From Taklimakanibacter albus (lineage in GTDB: Bacteria > Pseudomonadota > Alphaproteobacteria > Rhizobiales > Aestuariivirgaceae), in the NCBI RefSeq assembly GCF_016595235.1, contig NZ_JAENHL010000006.1:558001-622000 (forward strand): a stretch of 64,000 bases of DNA. Reading direction: 5' to 3'. Each line of letters starts with the position of its first letter. The first letter of the stretch is position 1. This document shows, piece by piece, positions 36,527 through 45,416 of this stretch. Below the pieces are notes generated by a model. That model was not told the DNA's origin and did no database searches. It saw nothing but the letters and a program-made list of their open reading frames with translations. The translations under genes and the position numbers were made by a program.

Positions 36527-37258
36527 ATGGCAGATTCGCAGGAAATGCTCCTCATCGTGCACGACCGCGATGAGATGGACGACCGGGCCTCAGCCTGGGC
36601 GAAACGCCAGGGTTATGTCCTGAATTGGGTCTGCCCGGCGGCTGGCGAAAAACTCCCGGAGCTCGACGAACGGACGGCGGGCGTCATTGTCTATGGCGGT
36701 GCCCAGGATGTCGACCAGCAGGACAGGTTCCCTTACCTGAAAGACGAGATGCGCCTCCTCGACCAGGCGTTGAAGCGCGAGACGCCGGTGCTGGGCCTTT
36801 GCCTCGGCGGCCAGCTGCTCGCCCATACGCTGGGCGAGACCGTCACCGGACATCCGGGCGGCCAGGCCGAATATGGCTATTACGACCTTGTGCCGACCGA
36901 TGCGGGCAAGGCGCTCTTCGGGGCGGGCATGAAGGTTCTGCAGTCGCATTGGCATGGCTGGTACGGCACACCCAAGGGTGCGGTGAAGCTCGCTGGCACG
37001 GCCGATTTCCCCGAGCAGGCCTTCCGCTATGGCCCGACCGCTTACGGCTTTCAGTTCCATCCAGAGACGAGCCGCCATGGTCTGTCGCGCTGGATCGGCC
37101 GCCGGCCGGCGAACAAGCAGACCATGAAGGGAGCGCATCCCCCCGATCGCCAGCTCGCGGATAATCTCCTCTATGACAAGGTGCTCGGCGACTGGTTCCA
37201 CCAATTCCTCGACGGCTGGATGAGCGGACGGCAAATGAAATACGAGGCGGCAGAATGA
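36527..37258 (+). CDS. Class I glutamine amidotransferase (GuaA-like)
   Basis: 243-residue single-domain glutaminase-like protein. The nucleophile elbow is GLCLGGQLLAH with Cys92, and the His-Glu pair is in GFQFHPETS, so the triad is complete. No synthetase domain is attached, unlike GMP synthase; stand-alone members hydrolyse gamma-glutamyl compounds in several catabolic pathways. It overlaps the next gene (GNAT) by 4 bp, so the two may act together. Confidence 0.9.
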   Translation: MADSQEMLLIVHDRDEMDDRASAWAKRQGYVLNWVCPAAGEKLPELDERTAGVIVYGGAQDVDQQDRFPYLKDEMRLLDQALKRETPVLGLCLGGQLLAHTLGETVTGHPGGQAEYGYYDLVPTDAGKALFGAGMKVLQSHWHGWYGTPKGAVKLAGTADFPEQAFRYGPTAYGFQFHPETSRHGLSRWIGRRPANKQTMKGAHPPDRQLADNLLYDKVLGDWFHQFLDGWMSGRQMKYEAAE

Positions 37259-37815
37259 CGATTGCCACCATACTTCCCGCGGTAGACACGCGATCCCTCG
37301 TCCTGCGCGAGATCGAAGCCGGCGACTGGAAGGCTTTGGCGCATTTCATGACGCAGAGCGCCTATCAGCGCCACATCGCCATGCGCCTGCGCAACGAGGA
37401 CGACGTCAAGAATTTCGTCACCCGCCAGGTGGCGCGCCAGGGCGACGAGCGCCGGCATGTCTTCCATCTGGCGGCCGAGGACAAATCGCGCGGCTTGGCG
37501 GTCGGCGACGGTTTCATCATTCTGGGCCGCGGCGGGCTCGCCGAGATCGGCTGGGGCGTGGCGCCGGCTCTCTGGGGCAAGGGCTACGGCACCGAGATCG
37601 GCCGTGCGCTGGTCGGCCTTGCGGTCGAACGCGTCGGGGCGGCGAGGGTGTGGGCCAAGGTGATGGCGTCCAATACCGCATCCTTGAAGCTCGCCCGTCG
37701 TATAGGTCTCAAGCATGAGCGCTCGCATCCGGACTATCCGGCGGGCCATGGGCGCTTCGAAGCAGTTGAATTCTTCGCCATGGCGGCGGAAGATTATTTC
37801 GACGCTGCTTATTAA
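37255..37815 (+). CDS. GNAT acetyltransferase (RimJ/RimL-like)
   Basis: 186 residues. RimJ-type GNAT layout: RSLVLREIEAGDWKAL at the N terminus, the acetyl-CoA site in GWGVAPALWGKGYGTEIGRAL and NTASLKLARRIGLKHE as the last conserved helix-strand. Starts by ATGA overlap with the glutamine amidotransferase gene. Acceptor unknown. Confidence 0.9.
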   Translation: MTIATILPAVDTRSLVLREIEAGDWKALAHFMTQSAYQRHIAMRLRNEDDVKNFVTRQVARQGDERRHVFHLAAEDKSRGLAVGDGFIILGRGGLAEIGWGVAPALWGKGYGTEIGRALVGLAVERVGAARVWAKVMASNTASLKLARRIGLKHERSHPDYPAGHGRFEAVEFFAMAAEDYFDAAY

Positions 37816-37844
37816 GCTTATTAAATAACACTAAGAGCGGTCTT

Positions 37845-38402
37845 ATGGCTTCGACGCCCCCGATCTGCGATTTCGGCTGGAAGGCGCGCGACTTCCGCCT
37901 GCCGGCGACCGACGGGCGGATTTATGGCCTTGGCGATCTGCGCGGTGAGAAGGGGACTGTGCTCGTCTTCATCTGCAATCATTGTCCTTACGTGATTGCG
38001 ATCACCGCCAGACTGGTGCGCGACGCCAAGGATCTGCAGAAGGCGGGTTTCGGCGTGGCGGCGATCTGCTCCAACGATGCGGCTGAGTATCCGGAAGATT
38101 CCTTCGCCAATATGAAGCTCTTCGCCGCCAAGAACGGCTTTCCGTTTCCCTATCTCCATGATGAAAGCCAGAAGGTGGCGCGGGACTATGGCGCCGTCTG
38201 CACGCCCGATTTCTTCGGCTTTGACGGCCGGGACGGGCTGCAATATCGCGGCAGGCTCGATGAATCGCGCAAGGAGGCGGTGCCGGGCGCCAGGCGCGAT
38301 CTTTATGAAGCGATGATGGAGGTCGCCCGGACGGGTGAGGGGCCGCGCGACCAGATTTCCGCAATGGGCTGCTCCATCAAGTGGAAACCCGGCAACTGGT
38401 AG
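37845..38402 (+). CDS. Thioredoxin-like peroxiredoxin-family protein
   Basis: 185-residue thioredoxin-fold protein of the AhpC/TSA-like cytosolic group. The active site FICNHCPYV contains Cys44-x-x-Cys47. The FGAVCTPDFFGFD-like cis-Pro region (VCTPDFF) and the closing segment MGCSIKWKPGNW are characteristic of this conserved family, which probably reduces disulfides; no substrate is known. Stands 29 bp after the GNAT gene. Confidence 0.9.
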   Translation: MASTPPICDFGWKARDFRLPATDGRIYGLGDLRGEKGTVLVFICNHCPYVIAITARLVRDAKDLQKAGFGVAAICSNDAAEYPEDSFANMKLFAAKNGFPFPYLHDESQKVARDYGAVCTPDFFGFDGRDGLQYRGRLDESRKEAVPGARRDLYEAMMEVARTGEGPRDQISAMGCSIKWKPGNW

Positions 38403-38588
38403 CTATTTCCGGTTCGACGGCTTTTTGAGCGGCGCCGTGGCGATGGCGAATAGGTCCTCGGTTTCAGGGATCCGGTCATAACGCACGCCCGGGAAGATGA
38501 TGATCTTGGCGGGGCCGTGCGCAACCGAAGCATGAAACAGCGCCTCGTGGGCAGCGCGCTTCGGGAACGGAATGACGACGGCGTTCAT
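38403..38588 (-). CDS. Small conserved protein (VVIPFPKR/IIIFPGVRYDR type)
   Basis: 61 residues. The pattern VVIPFPKR near the N terminus and KIIIFPGVRYDRIPE in the middle recalls a small family I have seen only in rhizobial genomes, without a named domain. Ribosome site GGGAG precedes the ATG. The stop is directly adjacent to the end of the convergent thioredoxin-like gene. Function unknown. Confidence 0.65.
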   Translation of the reverse strand: MNAVVIPFPKRAAHEALFHASVAHGPAKIIIFPGVRYDRIPETEDLFAIATAPLKKPSNRK

Positions 38589-38804
38589 GGATGTCTCCCA
38601 ACAATCATATGCATCGAACTTGGTGCAAGATTAGAGCCGCGTGGCAGAAGGAAGCCTGAATGGTGTCGTTAGCTGCCGTTCATTCCTGACGCGTACTCCC
38701 CCAGCACGTAACTCGGCATCAACGTCATTTCCGGCCATCTCAGCCTGAAATGACAAAAGGGAGAATAATCTCAAGCGCTTCGCGTGGCGGTGCGGAAACC
38801 CACA

Positions 38805-38858
38805 TTAGCGCGTGATCAGGAAAAGTGGATCCCGGTTTTCCGTCCGATCACGCGCTAA
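38805..38858. repeat. GCGTGATC-GGAAAA palindromic repeat, copy 1
   Basis: Inverted repeat TTAGCGCGTGATC..GGAAAA / TTTTCC..GATCACGCGCTAA around an internal GTGGATCCCGG. A second copy of the same element is at 61194-61242, and elements of this kind are abundant between genes in many rhizobia. Confidence 0.8.
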
Positions 38859-38870
38859 GCTTAAGATTCC

Positions 38871-38918
38871 GATCACGTTTATCACTTCAGGTCGAACCGA
38901 CCTGAAGTGATCGTGATC
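38871..38918. repeat. Palindrome with ATCACTTCAGGTCG arms
   Basis: Long inverted repeat: ATCACTTCAGGTCG and CGACCTGAAGTGAT flank an AAC centre, further extended by outer GATCACG/CGTGATC. It sits 12 bp from the preceding palindrome, forming a composite intergenic element. Only one copy was seen in this window. Confidence 0.7.
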
Positions 38919-38989
38919 TAGGAACGGGAGAGTACAAAAAGTGTTCCGGCTTTCCCTGTCCGGTTGGTTGTGAGAAAACTTCAAAGGCC

Positions 38990-39898
38990 ATGAAGATCCG
39001 CAAGCGTCACCTGCCGCCGCTCAACGCCATCCGCGCCTTCGAGGCGGCGGCCCGGCATCTGCATCTCGGCAAGGCCGCCGAAGAGCTGTCGGTGACCCAT
39101 GGCGCAGTCTCCAAGCAGATCGGCAATCTCGAGGACCATCTGGGCTTTCCGCTGTTCGAGCGCGCCGGCAACCGGCTGGTCCTGACCGAGCGCGGCCGCA
39201 AGCTGCTCGCCGCCTCGAACACCGCGTTGGATCAACTTGGCTATGCGATCGCCCGGCTCGACGGCGCCGCGGTCGAGGGCGAGCTGCGCCTCTCGGTTCC
39301 GCCGGCCTTTGGCGCCAACTGGCTGATTCCGAGATTGGCCCAGTTCCGCAAGCAGGCGCCGGCCTTGCGGCTGCAGCTCCTTGCCTCCGACCGGCCTGAA
39401 GACGCGCTCGATAAGGATGTCGATCTGGCGGTGCGGTTCGGCAAGCCGGTGTGGCGCGACTGCACGGTCCGGCTGCTCGCCCATGTCCGCTATTTCCCGG
39501 TCTGCAGCCCGAGCCTGCTCAACGAGCCGCCGGGACTGGCGACGCTGGGCGACCTCGCCTTTCACACACTGCTGCTCGACGATCCGGCGGGGGAGAACTG
39601 GAAACGCTGGCTCGATCATGCCGGCCTGCGCGATGCGGAGGCCCCCAACACCATCTATTTCGAGGACTTCGCCCATATCCTGGCGGCCGCCCGCGAAGGC
39701 CTGGGGCTCTGCCTCGGTGACATGATCACCACCGGCGCCGATCTGGCGGCCGGGCGGCTGGTGCGGCCTTTCGAGCAATCGGTCGAGGGGCTGGCCGCCT
39801 ATTTTCTTATCGAGCCCTCGGTGACCTCGCCTGCGGCCCGGCTCTTCGCCGACTGGCTACAGGCCGAGATGGTGAGCTTTGTGAGGAATATTCACTGA
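38990..39898 (+). CDS. LysR-family regulator, GcvA-like
   Basis: 302 residues. Helix-turn-helix in the first 65 (LPPLNAIRAFEAAARHLHLGKAAEELSVTHGAVSKQI-type pattern; key part VTHGAVSKQIGNLE), then the GcvA-type effector domain (LRLSVPPAFGANWLIPRL). This subgroup often controls neighbouring genes. The arginine-deiminase-fold gene follows 73 bp downstream in the same direction and may be its target. Confidence 0.92.
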   Translation: MKIRKRHLPPLNAIRAFEAAARHLHLGKAAEELSVTHGAVSKQIGNLEDHLGFPLFERAGNRLVLTERGRKLLAASNTALDQLGYAIARLDGAAVEGELRLSVPPAFGANWLIPRLAQFRKQAPALRLQLLASDRPEDALDKDVDLAVRFGKPVWRDCTVRLLAHVRYFPVCSPSLLNEPPGLATLGDLAFHTLLLDDPAGENWKRWLDHAGLRDAEAPNTIYFEDFAHILAAAREGLGLCLGDMITTGADLAAGRLVRPFEQSVEGLAAYFLIEPSVTSPAARLFADWLQAEMVSFVRNIH

Positions 39899-39971
39899 GG
39901 GGGGAGGATTACTCTCTTGTTCCGAAGGACCGGCTGAACGAATGCTGGGCCAGAAAATAACGGAGACAGGC

Positions 39972-40904
39972 ATGACCCAGAACAACACACCCTTGCGCGC
40001 CCGCAAAGAAGGCGGCGGCACGCCGTTGATGACCGACTGGTATCTGAAGTCGGAGACCGGTCCCCTCAAGGACGTCCTTTTAGGCCCGGCCGAAAGCTTC
40101 CGCTGGATGGGCCTCGAAAATGCCCAATGGTCGTCGCTGGTGCGCGACACGTTGCGGAAGGGCTACAAGTTCGACAAGCAGGCCGCCATGCGCCAGCACC
40201 GCGAGATGATCGACGCCTATGAGTCGGCCGGTGTCACCTGCCATTTCCTGCCCGTCGACATGACCAATCCCTATCAGGTCTATGCGCGCGATTCCTCTTT
40301 CATGTCGCCCTACGGCGCCGTTGTCTGCCAGCTCGCCAATCCGCGCCGGCGCGGCGAATATGCGGCGGTGCTGCGTTTCTATCTCGAGCGCGGCATCCCG
40401 ATCTACGACATGGTGAGCGCCGGCAATTTCGAAGGCGGCGACTTCAACATCATCAAGCCCGGTGTGGCGCTGGTCGGTTATACTGATCACCGCTCCGAGG
40501 AAGTGGCAGCCCGCCAGGTCTCGGAATGGTTCCTTAAAGAGGGCTGGGAGATCAAATACGCCCCGATCGACCAGTTCTATGTCCATATCGATCTGATGGT
40601 GTGCATGCTCAACGAGCATTGCGCCGCCGTCTGCCTCGAGACGACCGAGGACGACATCGTCCAGTGGCTCAAATCGAAGAAGATCGAGATCATCCCGGCG
40701 AGCTTCAAGGAAACCATGGCGCTCGGCTGCAACGTGGTGGCGCTGGGTAATGACCGGGTGCTGTCGACGGCAGGCGCAACCGAGCTCAACGGCAAGATGC
40801 GCGCCGCGGGCTTCACGGTCTATGATCCCGACATGACCATGTTCACCCAGGCCGGCGGTGGCGTCCACTGCATGTGCCAGCCGCTGCGCCGGGAAGCTGC
40901 ATGA
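39972..40904 (+). CDS. Arginine-deiminase-fold amidinotransferase/hydrolase (DDAH-like)
   Basis: 310 residues, beta/alpha-propeller (pentein) fold. Likely catalytic set: Asp-Glu-type acid in GNFEGGDFN, His in YVHIDLMV and nucleophile Cys300 in GGGVHCMCQPL. Family members hydrolyse or transfer from guanidino compounds (arginine, dimethylarginine, or amidinotransferases), so a guanidino substrate is expected; which one is not clear. ATG at 39972 follows GGAGAC; the in-frame ATG 30 bp earlier lacks a ribosome site. Confidence 0.85.
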   Translation: MTQNNTPLRARKEGGGTPLMTDWYLKSETGPLKDVLLGPAESFRWMGLENAQWSSLVRDTLRKGYKFDKQAAMRQHREMIDAYESAGVTCHFLPVDMTNPYQVYARDSSFMSPYGAVVCQLANPRRRGEYAAVLRFYLERGIPIYDMVSAGNFEGGDFNIIKPGVALVGYTDHRSEEVAARQVSEWFLKEGWEIKYAPIDQFYVHIDLMVCMLNEHCAAVCLETTEDDIVQWLKSKKIEIIPASFKETMALGCNVVALGNDRVLSTAGATELNGKMRAAGFTVYDPDMTMFTQAGGGVHCMCQPLRREAA

Positions 40905-40940
40905 TCGCTTCGGATGCAATTCCGGGTTAATTCGCAATCA

Positions 40941-40982
40941 GTTAGATAATTCTTGACTGAATTAGTCGGATACCATTAGTTA
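40941..40982 (+). promoter_or_regulatory. Iron-responsive promoter region of the TonB receptor gene
   Basis: CTTGACTGAATTAGTCGGA within 40949-40973 fits the E. coli type-1 IscR pattern (GACT, RWWW, YAGTC, RR) and nearly repeats the site before iscR (6907-6928). TTGACT (40953-40958) doubles as -35; TTAGTT or TAGTTA 17-18 bp on is the likely -10. An overlapping element at 40941-40956 (GTTAGAT..TTCTTGA) matches 10 of 14 positions of the Irr iron control element. Confidence 0.6.
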
Positions 40983-41072
40983 ACAGCCGCCGGACGGGAG
41001 TCCGGCGGCCAGCAAACGACCTCTCAACGTCCAGTAGCCAGCATTTTCAAGGGTACAGGGGAGAGGGGTCTC

Positions 41073-43262
41073 ATGGGACATTCCGCATATCTGCGGCTTT
41101 GGCTGTTGGCGACAGCCGCGAGTTTCGCATTGACGGTTCCGGCGCAAGGCCAGGAACAGCCGCAGCAGCAAGCTGCCCAGGAAGCCGGCGACAGTGGCGG
41201 TCTTCTGGATCTGATCACGGTCGTTGCCTCCAAATTCGACGAGGAAGTGATCAACTCACTGACTTCCACCAGCGTCGTCGGTGGCGAACGCCTCCAGCAG
41301 AAGCAGGCCTCCGACATCAGGCAGGTGCTCACCGGCGTGCCAGGCGTCTCGACCGCCGGCACTCAGGACCGCACCGGCCTCGGCACCAGCATCAACATCC
41401 GCGGCCTCCAGGATTTCGGCCGCGTCGCCATGATCACCGACGGCGCCCGCAACAATTTCGCCCGCAACGATCATGGCAGCGCCAGCTCCATGTGGATCGA
41501 GCCGGAACTGCTCAAGCAGGTGACGGTGGTCCGTGGACCGGTCGCCAATATCTACGGCTCGGGCGCCATTGGCGGCGTCGTCGTCTTCGAGACCAAGTCG
41601 GCCAGCGATTTCCTGCGCGAGGGCGAGCAGTTCGGCGGCTCGGTCAAGGGCGGCTATGAAACCAATGGTGACGGATTCCTCACCAGCGTGACCGGCGCCA
41701 TCAAGCCGGTCGAGGCCTTCGACCTGCTCGGCAACTTCACCTATCGCGAACGCGATGATTACAAAGGCGGCGACGGCAATACCGTCGACGACTCGAATTA
41801 CGAGGTCAATGCCGGGCTCGCCAAGAGCGTCATCCGCCCGGCCGACGGCCACGAGATCACGCTCGGCTGGATCGGAAACAACAATAATTGGCGCGAGCCT
41901 TCGACCTCGATGCCGCAGGAGACCGATCTCAAGGAGAACGTCTTCACCGGCAAGTACCGCTTCACGCCCGGCAATGACTGGATCGATCTCACCCTGAGCG
42001 GCTATGTCAACGATACGAAGATGGATCAGACCTCCTTACGGGACGGCGTACGCTGGAATCAGAATGGCGGCGGCTGGATTCCGGTGCCGAAAGGCAGTGA
42101 ACGGAATTTCGACCTGACCACGACGGGCGTCGACGTCAACAACGTCTCGCGCTTCGATACCGGGGCGCTGAAGCACACATTCACGGTTGGCGGCGACTGG
42201 TTCGACGACGATGTGAATGTGGAAGATCCTCTGGGCGGCGCCTTCGTCTACAGCCCCTCCGGCAACCGCGAGGTGTGGGGCGCCTTCGTCCAGGACAAGC
42301 TCGAATATTCCAACTGGCTCGAAGTGATCGGCGGCCTGCGCTACGACTCCTACAAGCTCGAAAGCGACGACGGCGAGATCGAAAGCGATGACAACCGGCT
42401 GTCGCCGCGCATCACCGTGGGTGTGAAGCCCTTTGAGTCCACCGGGTTCAATGGGCTCCAGGTCTATGGCACCTATGCCGAGGGGTATCGCTCGCCGAGC
42501 GTCATCGAAACGCTGATGACCGGCATGCATCCCGCCGGCGTGTCCTTTCCGTTCCTGCCCAACCCCGATCTGACGCCGGAAACCGCGCATCTCTTCGAAG
42601 CGGGAATCAACTACAAGCGCGATGGCCTCTTCACACCGGAAGACGGCTTGCGCATCAAGGCGGCAGCGTTCCACAACACGATCAATGATTACATTGGCCT
42701 GACGTCGCTCTCGCCTTTTCCGCCCAATCCGGATCCGGGCTGCACCTTCGTGCCGGGCCCAGGCGTCATTCCCATCTGCTACCAGTACCAGAACTTTGAC
42801 AAGGTCGTGCTCAAGGGCTTCGAATTCGAGGCGACATACGACAACGGCCGGTTCTTCGCGGGGCTCTCCGGCACCTATCTCGACAGCGTGAACAAGGAGG
42901 ACGACAACGAACTCCTCACCGCGCCGCAGAGCAATGTCAGCGCCTTTTCGGGGGTGCGCTTCCTCGAGAGCCGGGCGGTCGTCGGCGGCGAGCTGCAATA
43001 TTACTTCAAATCCAATCGCGAGCGGCTCAATGAGGATACGCCCGCTCCCGATGACGAGATCAAATACTCCATTTCCGACTATGCGCTGGTCAATGTCTTC
43101 GCCGGCTATGCGGTGACGGATGATTTTCGTCTCGATCTCAGGCTCGAAAACATCTTCGACCAGAAATACACCAACTACCTGAACGAGGCGGTGGGCGTCG
43201 GCGATTTCTACGAGCCCGGCTTCAACGCGAAGATTTCGGCCACCTACCGCTTCGGCGGCTGA
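41073..43262 (+). CDS. TonB-dependent receptor, heme/hemoglobin type
   Basis: Outer-membrane receptor of 729 residues. Signal peptide about 1-26, plug domain (TSTSVVGGERLQQKQASDI, LTGVPGVSTAG, NIRGLQDFGRVAMITDGARNN-type, VVRGPVANIYGSGAIGG), then a 22-strand barrel ending in the Phe-like YRFGG. The barrel has AEGYRSPS and NPDLTPETAH, the equivalents of the FRAP/NPNL boxes of bacterial hemin receptors. No TonB, permease or heme-binding genes are adjacent, so it is an orphan receptor. The promoter carries iron-type operators, supporting iron/heme uptake. Confidence 0.88.
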   Translation: MGHSAYLRLWLLATAASFALTVPAQGQEQPQQQAAQEAGDSGGLLDLITVVASKFDEEVINSLTSTSVVGGERLQQKQASDIRQVLTGVPGVSTAGTQDRTGLGTSINIRGLQDFGRVAMITDGARNNFARNDHGSASSMWIEPELLKQVTVVRGPVANIYGSGAIGGVVVFETKSASDFLREGEQFGGSVKGGYETNGDGFLTSVTGAIKPVEAFDLLGNFTYRERDDYKGGDGNTVDDSNYEVNAGLAKSVIRPADGHEITLGWIGNNNNWREPSTSMPQETDLKENVFTGKYRFTPGNDWIDLTLSGYVNDTKMDQTSLRDGVRWNQNGGGWIPVPKGSERNFDLTTTGVDVNNVSRFDTGALKHTFTVGGDWFDDDVNVEDPLGGAFVYSPSGNREVWGAFVQDKLEYSNWLEVIGGLRYDSYKLESDDGEIESDDNRLSPRITVGVKPFESTGFNGLQVYGTYAEGYRSPSVIETLMTGMHPAGVSFPFLPNPDLTPETAHLFEAGINYKRDGLFTPEDGLRIKAAAFHNTINDYIGLTSLSPFPPNPDPGCTFVPGPGVIPICYQYQNFDKVVLKGFEFEATYDNGRFFAGLSGTYLDSVNKEDDNELLTAPQSNVSAFSGVRFLESRAVVGGELQYYFKSNRERLNEDTPAPDDEIKYSISDYALVNVFAGYAVTDDFRLDLRLENIFDQKYTNYLNEAVGVGDFYEPGFNAKISATYRFGG

Positions 43263-43306
43263 CAAGACCACACGGGGTCTCTCCCTTGGATGACCGCTCC
43301 TTATCC

Positions 43307-43633
43307 TTAAGGGGCGGTCATCTGCTTCTTGAGGGCCAGCTTGCTTTTATCCAGCGCCTGACGGACATCGGCCGCCTTCAGGCCGTTCTCGCCGGCCCGC
43401 GCCACCACCGTGTCATATTGCGCCTGGCACGCGGCGAAGCTCGCTTCCGCCGCCTCATTCTTGTCGGACATCACTTGCCGTTGCGCCTTGTAGGCGGCGG
43501 CCGCGCATTGCTGCCAGGACTTGATCGCCTGGGTGATTTGCGGCGGCAGTGCCTGCTTTGCTAGGAGTGGGTCGGACAGCAGAGCAAACGCCAGAACCGA
43601 CAGGCTGAATCGCAATGAATTTCGTGATCGCAT
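43307..43633 (-). CDS. Small periplasmic protein, unknown function
   Basis: 108 residues with a signal peptide (about 1-25, cleavage near DPLLA) and a helical, charged remainder with three Cys (QCAAA, ACQAQY). Heptad-like spacing of Ala suggests a coiled helix. Family not recognised. Convergent with the receptor gene; 44 bp gap. Confidence 0.65.
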   Translation of the reverse strand: MRSRNSLRFSLSVLAFALLSDPLLAKQALPPQITQAIKSWQQCAAAAYKAQRQVMSDKNEAAEASFAACQAQYDTVVARAGENGLKAADVRQALDKSKLALKKQMTAP

Positions 43634-43676
43634 GCAAGCATATTAGCGGCCGAACCTGCCGTGTCCATGCCGCGCC

Positions 43677-44828
43677 ATGAGTTTCTCGGTCGACATTATC
43701 GGCGCCGGGCCTGCCGGGCTGATGGCGGCGGAAGTCCTTTCCGAGGGCGGCGCGACCGTGCGCATCATCGATCACATGGCATCGCCGGCGCGCAAGTTTC
43801 TGATGGCGGGCAGGGGCGGTCTCAATCTCACCCACTCCGAGCCGCTCGATCGTTTTCTCGATCGTTACGGTGAGGCGCGCGGTTTTCTCGAGCCCGCCAT
43901 CCGCGCATTTCCGCCCGAGGCGCTGATCGCCTGGTGCAACTGCCTCGGCATCGAGACTTTCGTCGGCTCATCGGGACGCGTCTTCCCGAAGACGATGAAG
44001 GCCTCGCCGCTGCTGCGCGCCTGGCTGAGGCGGCTCGATGGCCTGGGTGTGAAGCTCGAGCTCAAGACCGAATGGACAGGCGACAAAGAAGCCGATGCGA
44101 TGATCCTCGCCATGGGTGGCGCCAGCTGGCCGCGCCTTGGCTCGGACGCCGGCTGGGCCGCGATCCTGCGCCAGCGCGGCATCGAGGTGAAGGAACTCAT
44201 CCCGGCCAATTGCGGCGTCACGATCGACTGGTCTGACTTCTTCATGGAGCGTTTCGCGGGTGAGCCGTTGAAGCGTATCGCGATGACCGTCGGCGGGCGA
44301 ACGGTGCGCGGCGAAGCGGTCGTCACGCGGCGCGGTCTCGAAGGCGGTGTCGTCTATGCGCTCGGGCCGCACCTGCGCGCGACCAACGAGCTTGCCCTCG
44401 ACCTCAGACCTGATTTGAGCGTCGCGGACCTGGAGGCGAGGCTGGCGCGTCCGAAGGGGAAAGCGTCGCAGAGCAATTTCCTGCGCAAGGCTGCGGGGCT
44501 CTCACCTGTCGCGATCGCGCTTTTGCGTGAGGTCGGGGCGCCCATGACCGCGGCCGGACTCAAATCGCTCAACCTGACCGTCACCGGTACCGACACGCTG
44601 GCGCGCGCCATCTCCTCGGCGGGCGGTGTGGCTCTTGGAGAGGTCGACCGGCAATTCGAGCTCAGGCGCTGGCCGGGCGTATTTGCGGTGGGCGAGATGC
44701 TGGACTGGGAGGCGCCGACCGGCGGCTATCTGCTGCAAGCCTGTTTTTCGACCGCGGTCACCGCCGCGAGGGCCTGCCTGGCGCGGTTTCAGGCTGCCCC
44801 GGGCCGGCCACAATCGGTTCCTAGGTAA
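43677..44828 (+). CDS. HI0933-like flavoprotein (TIGR03862 type)
   Basis: 383-residue FAD-binding protein. N-terminal dinucleotide fold VDIIGAGPAGLMAAEVL, then MASPARKFLMAGRGGLNLTHS, which is the family's hallmark, and a C-terminal GEMLDWEAPTGGYLLQACFSTA flavin-binding block. The HI0933 family is widespread and thought to be an NAD(P)/FAD oxidoreductase; substrate unknown. Confidence 0.93.
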   Translation: MSFSVDIIGAGPAGLMAAEVLSEGGATVRIIDHMASPARKFLMAGRGGLNLTHSEPLDRFLDRYGEARGFLEPAIRAFPPEALIAWCNCLGIETFVGSSGRVFPKTMKASPLLRAWLRRLDGLGVKLELKTEWTGDKEADAMILAMGGASWPRLGSDAGWAAILRQRGIEVKELIPANCGVTIDWSDFFMERFAGEPLKRIAMTVGGRTVRGEAVVTRRGLEGGVVYALGPHLRATNELALDLRPDLSVADLEARLARPKGKASQSNFLRKAAGLSPVAIALLREVGAPMTAAGLKSLNLTVTGTDTLARAISSAGGVALGEVDRQFELRRWPGVFAVGEMLDWEAPTGGYLLQACFSTAVTAARACLARFQAAPGRPQSVPR

Positions 44829-44855
44829 GGGCAGCACTTCATGAGGAGATACGGC

Positions 44856-45350
44856 ATGAATCGGACAGTTTTGGCGAAATGTGTGGGTGCCGCTCTGGCG
44901 CTTGCCGTGACGGCGGGTTTTGCCGGAACCGCTTCCGCGGGACCGCGCGGCTATTGCGACAGCTATGCGCGTGACGTCGCGCACCGCAAGACCAATGGCG
45001 GCGCCGATGTGCTCGTCGGCACGATCGGCGGCGCGGTGGCCGGCGGCATTCTGGGTGGCATCATCGATAACGGCAAGGGTGCCGGCCGTGGCGCCATCAT
45101 CGGCGGTGTCGGCGGCACGCTGCTGGGCGCCGGTGTCACCAGCGACCGTTATCGCCGTGCTTATGACAATGCCTTCGCCCGCTGCATGGACAATTACGAA
45201 GGCCAGCGCAGCAACTATCAGTCGGCTGGCGATTTCGAGCCGGGCAGCCGCTCGTGGGCGCGCGCCTGCTCGCGCAAATATCGCTCCTTCAATCCCGATA
45301 CCGGCAAATACAAAGCGAGCTCGGGCCAGTGGCGCACCTGCCGCCTCTGA
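44856..45350 (+). CDS. Exported glycine-zipper protein
   Basis: 164 residues. Signal peptide about 1-28 (ends GTASAG), then a Gly-zipper (IGGAVAGGILGGI and AIIGGVGGTLLGAG), then a soluble part with four to five Cys (CMDN, ACSRK, TCRL). Gly-zipper proteins insert in the outer membrane or periplasm. ATG at 44856 is preferred because AGGAGA lies 8 bp upstream. A strong terminator follows. Confidence 0.8.
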   Translation: MNRTVLAKCVGAALALAVTAGFAGTASAGPRGYCDSYARDVAHRKTNGGADVLVGTIGGAVAGGILGGIIDNGKGAGRGAIIGGVGGTLLGAGVTSDRYRRAYDNAFARCMDNYEGQRSNYQSAGDFEPGSRSWARACSRKYRSFNPDTGKYKASSGQWRTCRL

Positions 45351-45368
45351 TCAATTCGCCAGAAATCA

Positions 45369-45400
45369 AAAAAGGCCGGAGATTTCTCCGGCCTTTTTTG
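45369..45400 (+). terminator. Intrinsic terminator after the glycine-zipper gene
   Basis: AAAA-GGCCGGAG-ATTT-CTCCGGCC-TTTTTT: a perfect 8-bp GC stem, 4-base loop and T-run on the plus strand, with A-run on the other side, so it can also serve the convergent minus-strand gene. Confidence 0.93.
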
Positions 45401-45416
45401 TTGTTCTGTCGGCGGA

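Larger units (their letters stand above)
38589..38989. other. 400-bp intergenic region carrying dispersed palindromes
   Basis: No protein-coding gene seen. It holds the two palindromes listed separately (38805-38858, 38871-38918) and a weaker inverted repeat TCATTTC/GAAATGA around 38720-38755. The last 70 bp presumably contain the promoter of the downstream LysR gene; no -10/-35 pair was convincing. Confidence 0.55.

Noticed and set aside
42036-43271. A 411-codon frame opposite the TonB receptor
   Set aside because: The receptor is certain; the antisense frame has no family features.
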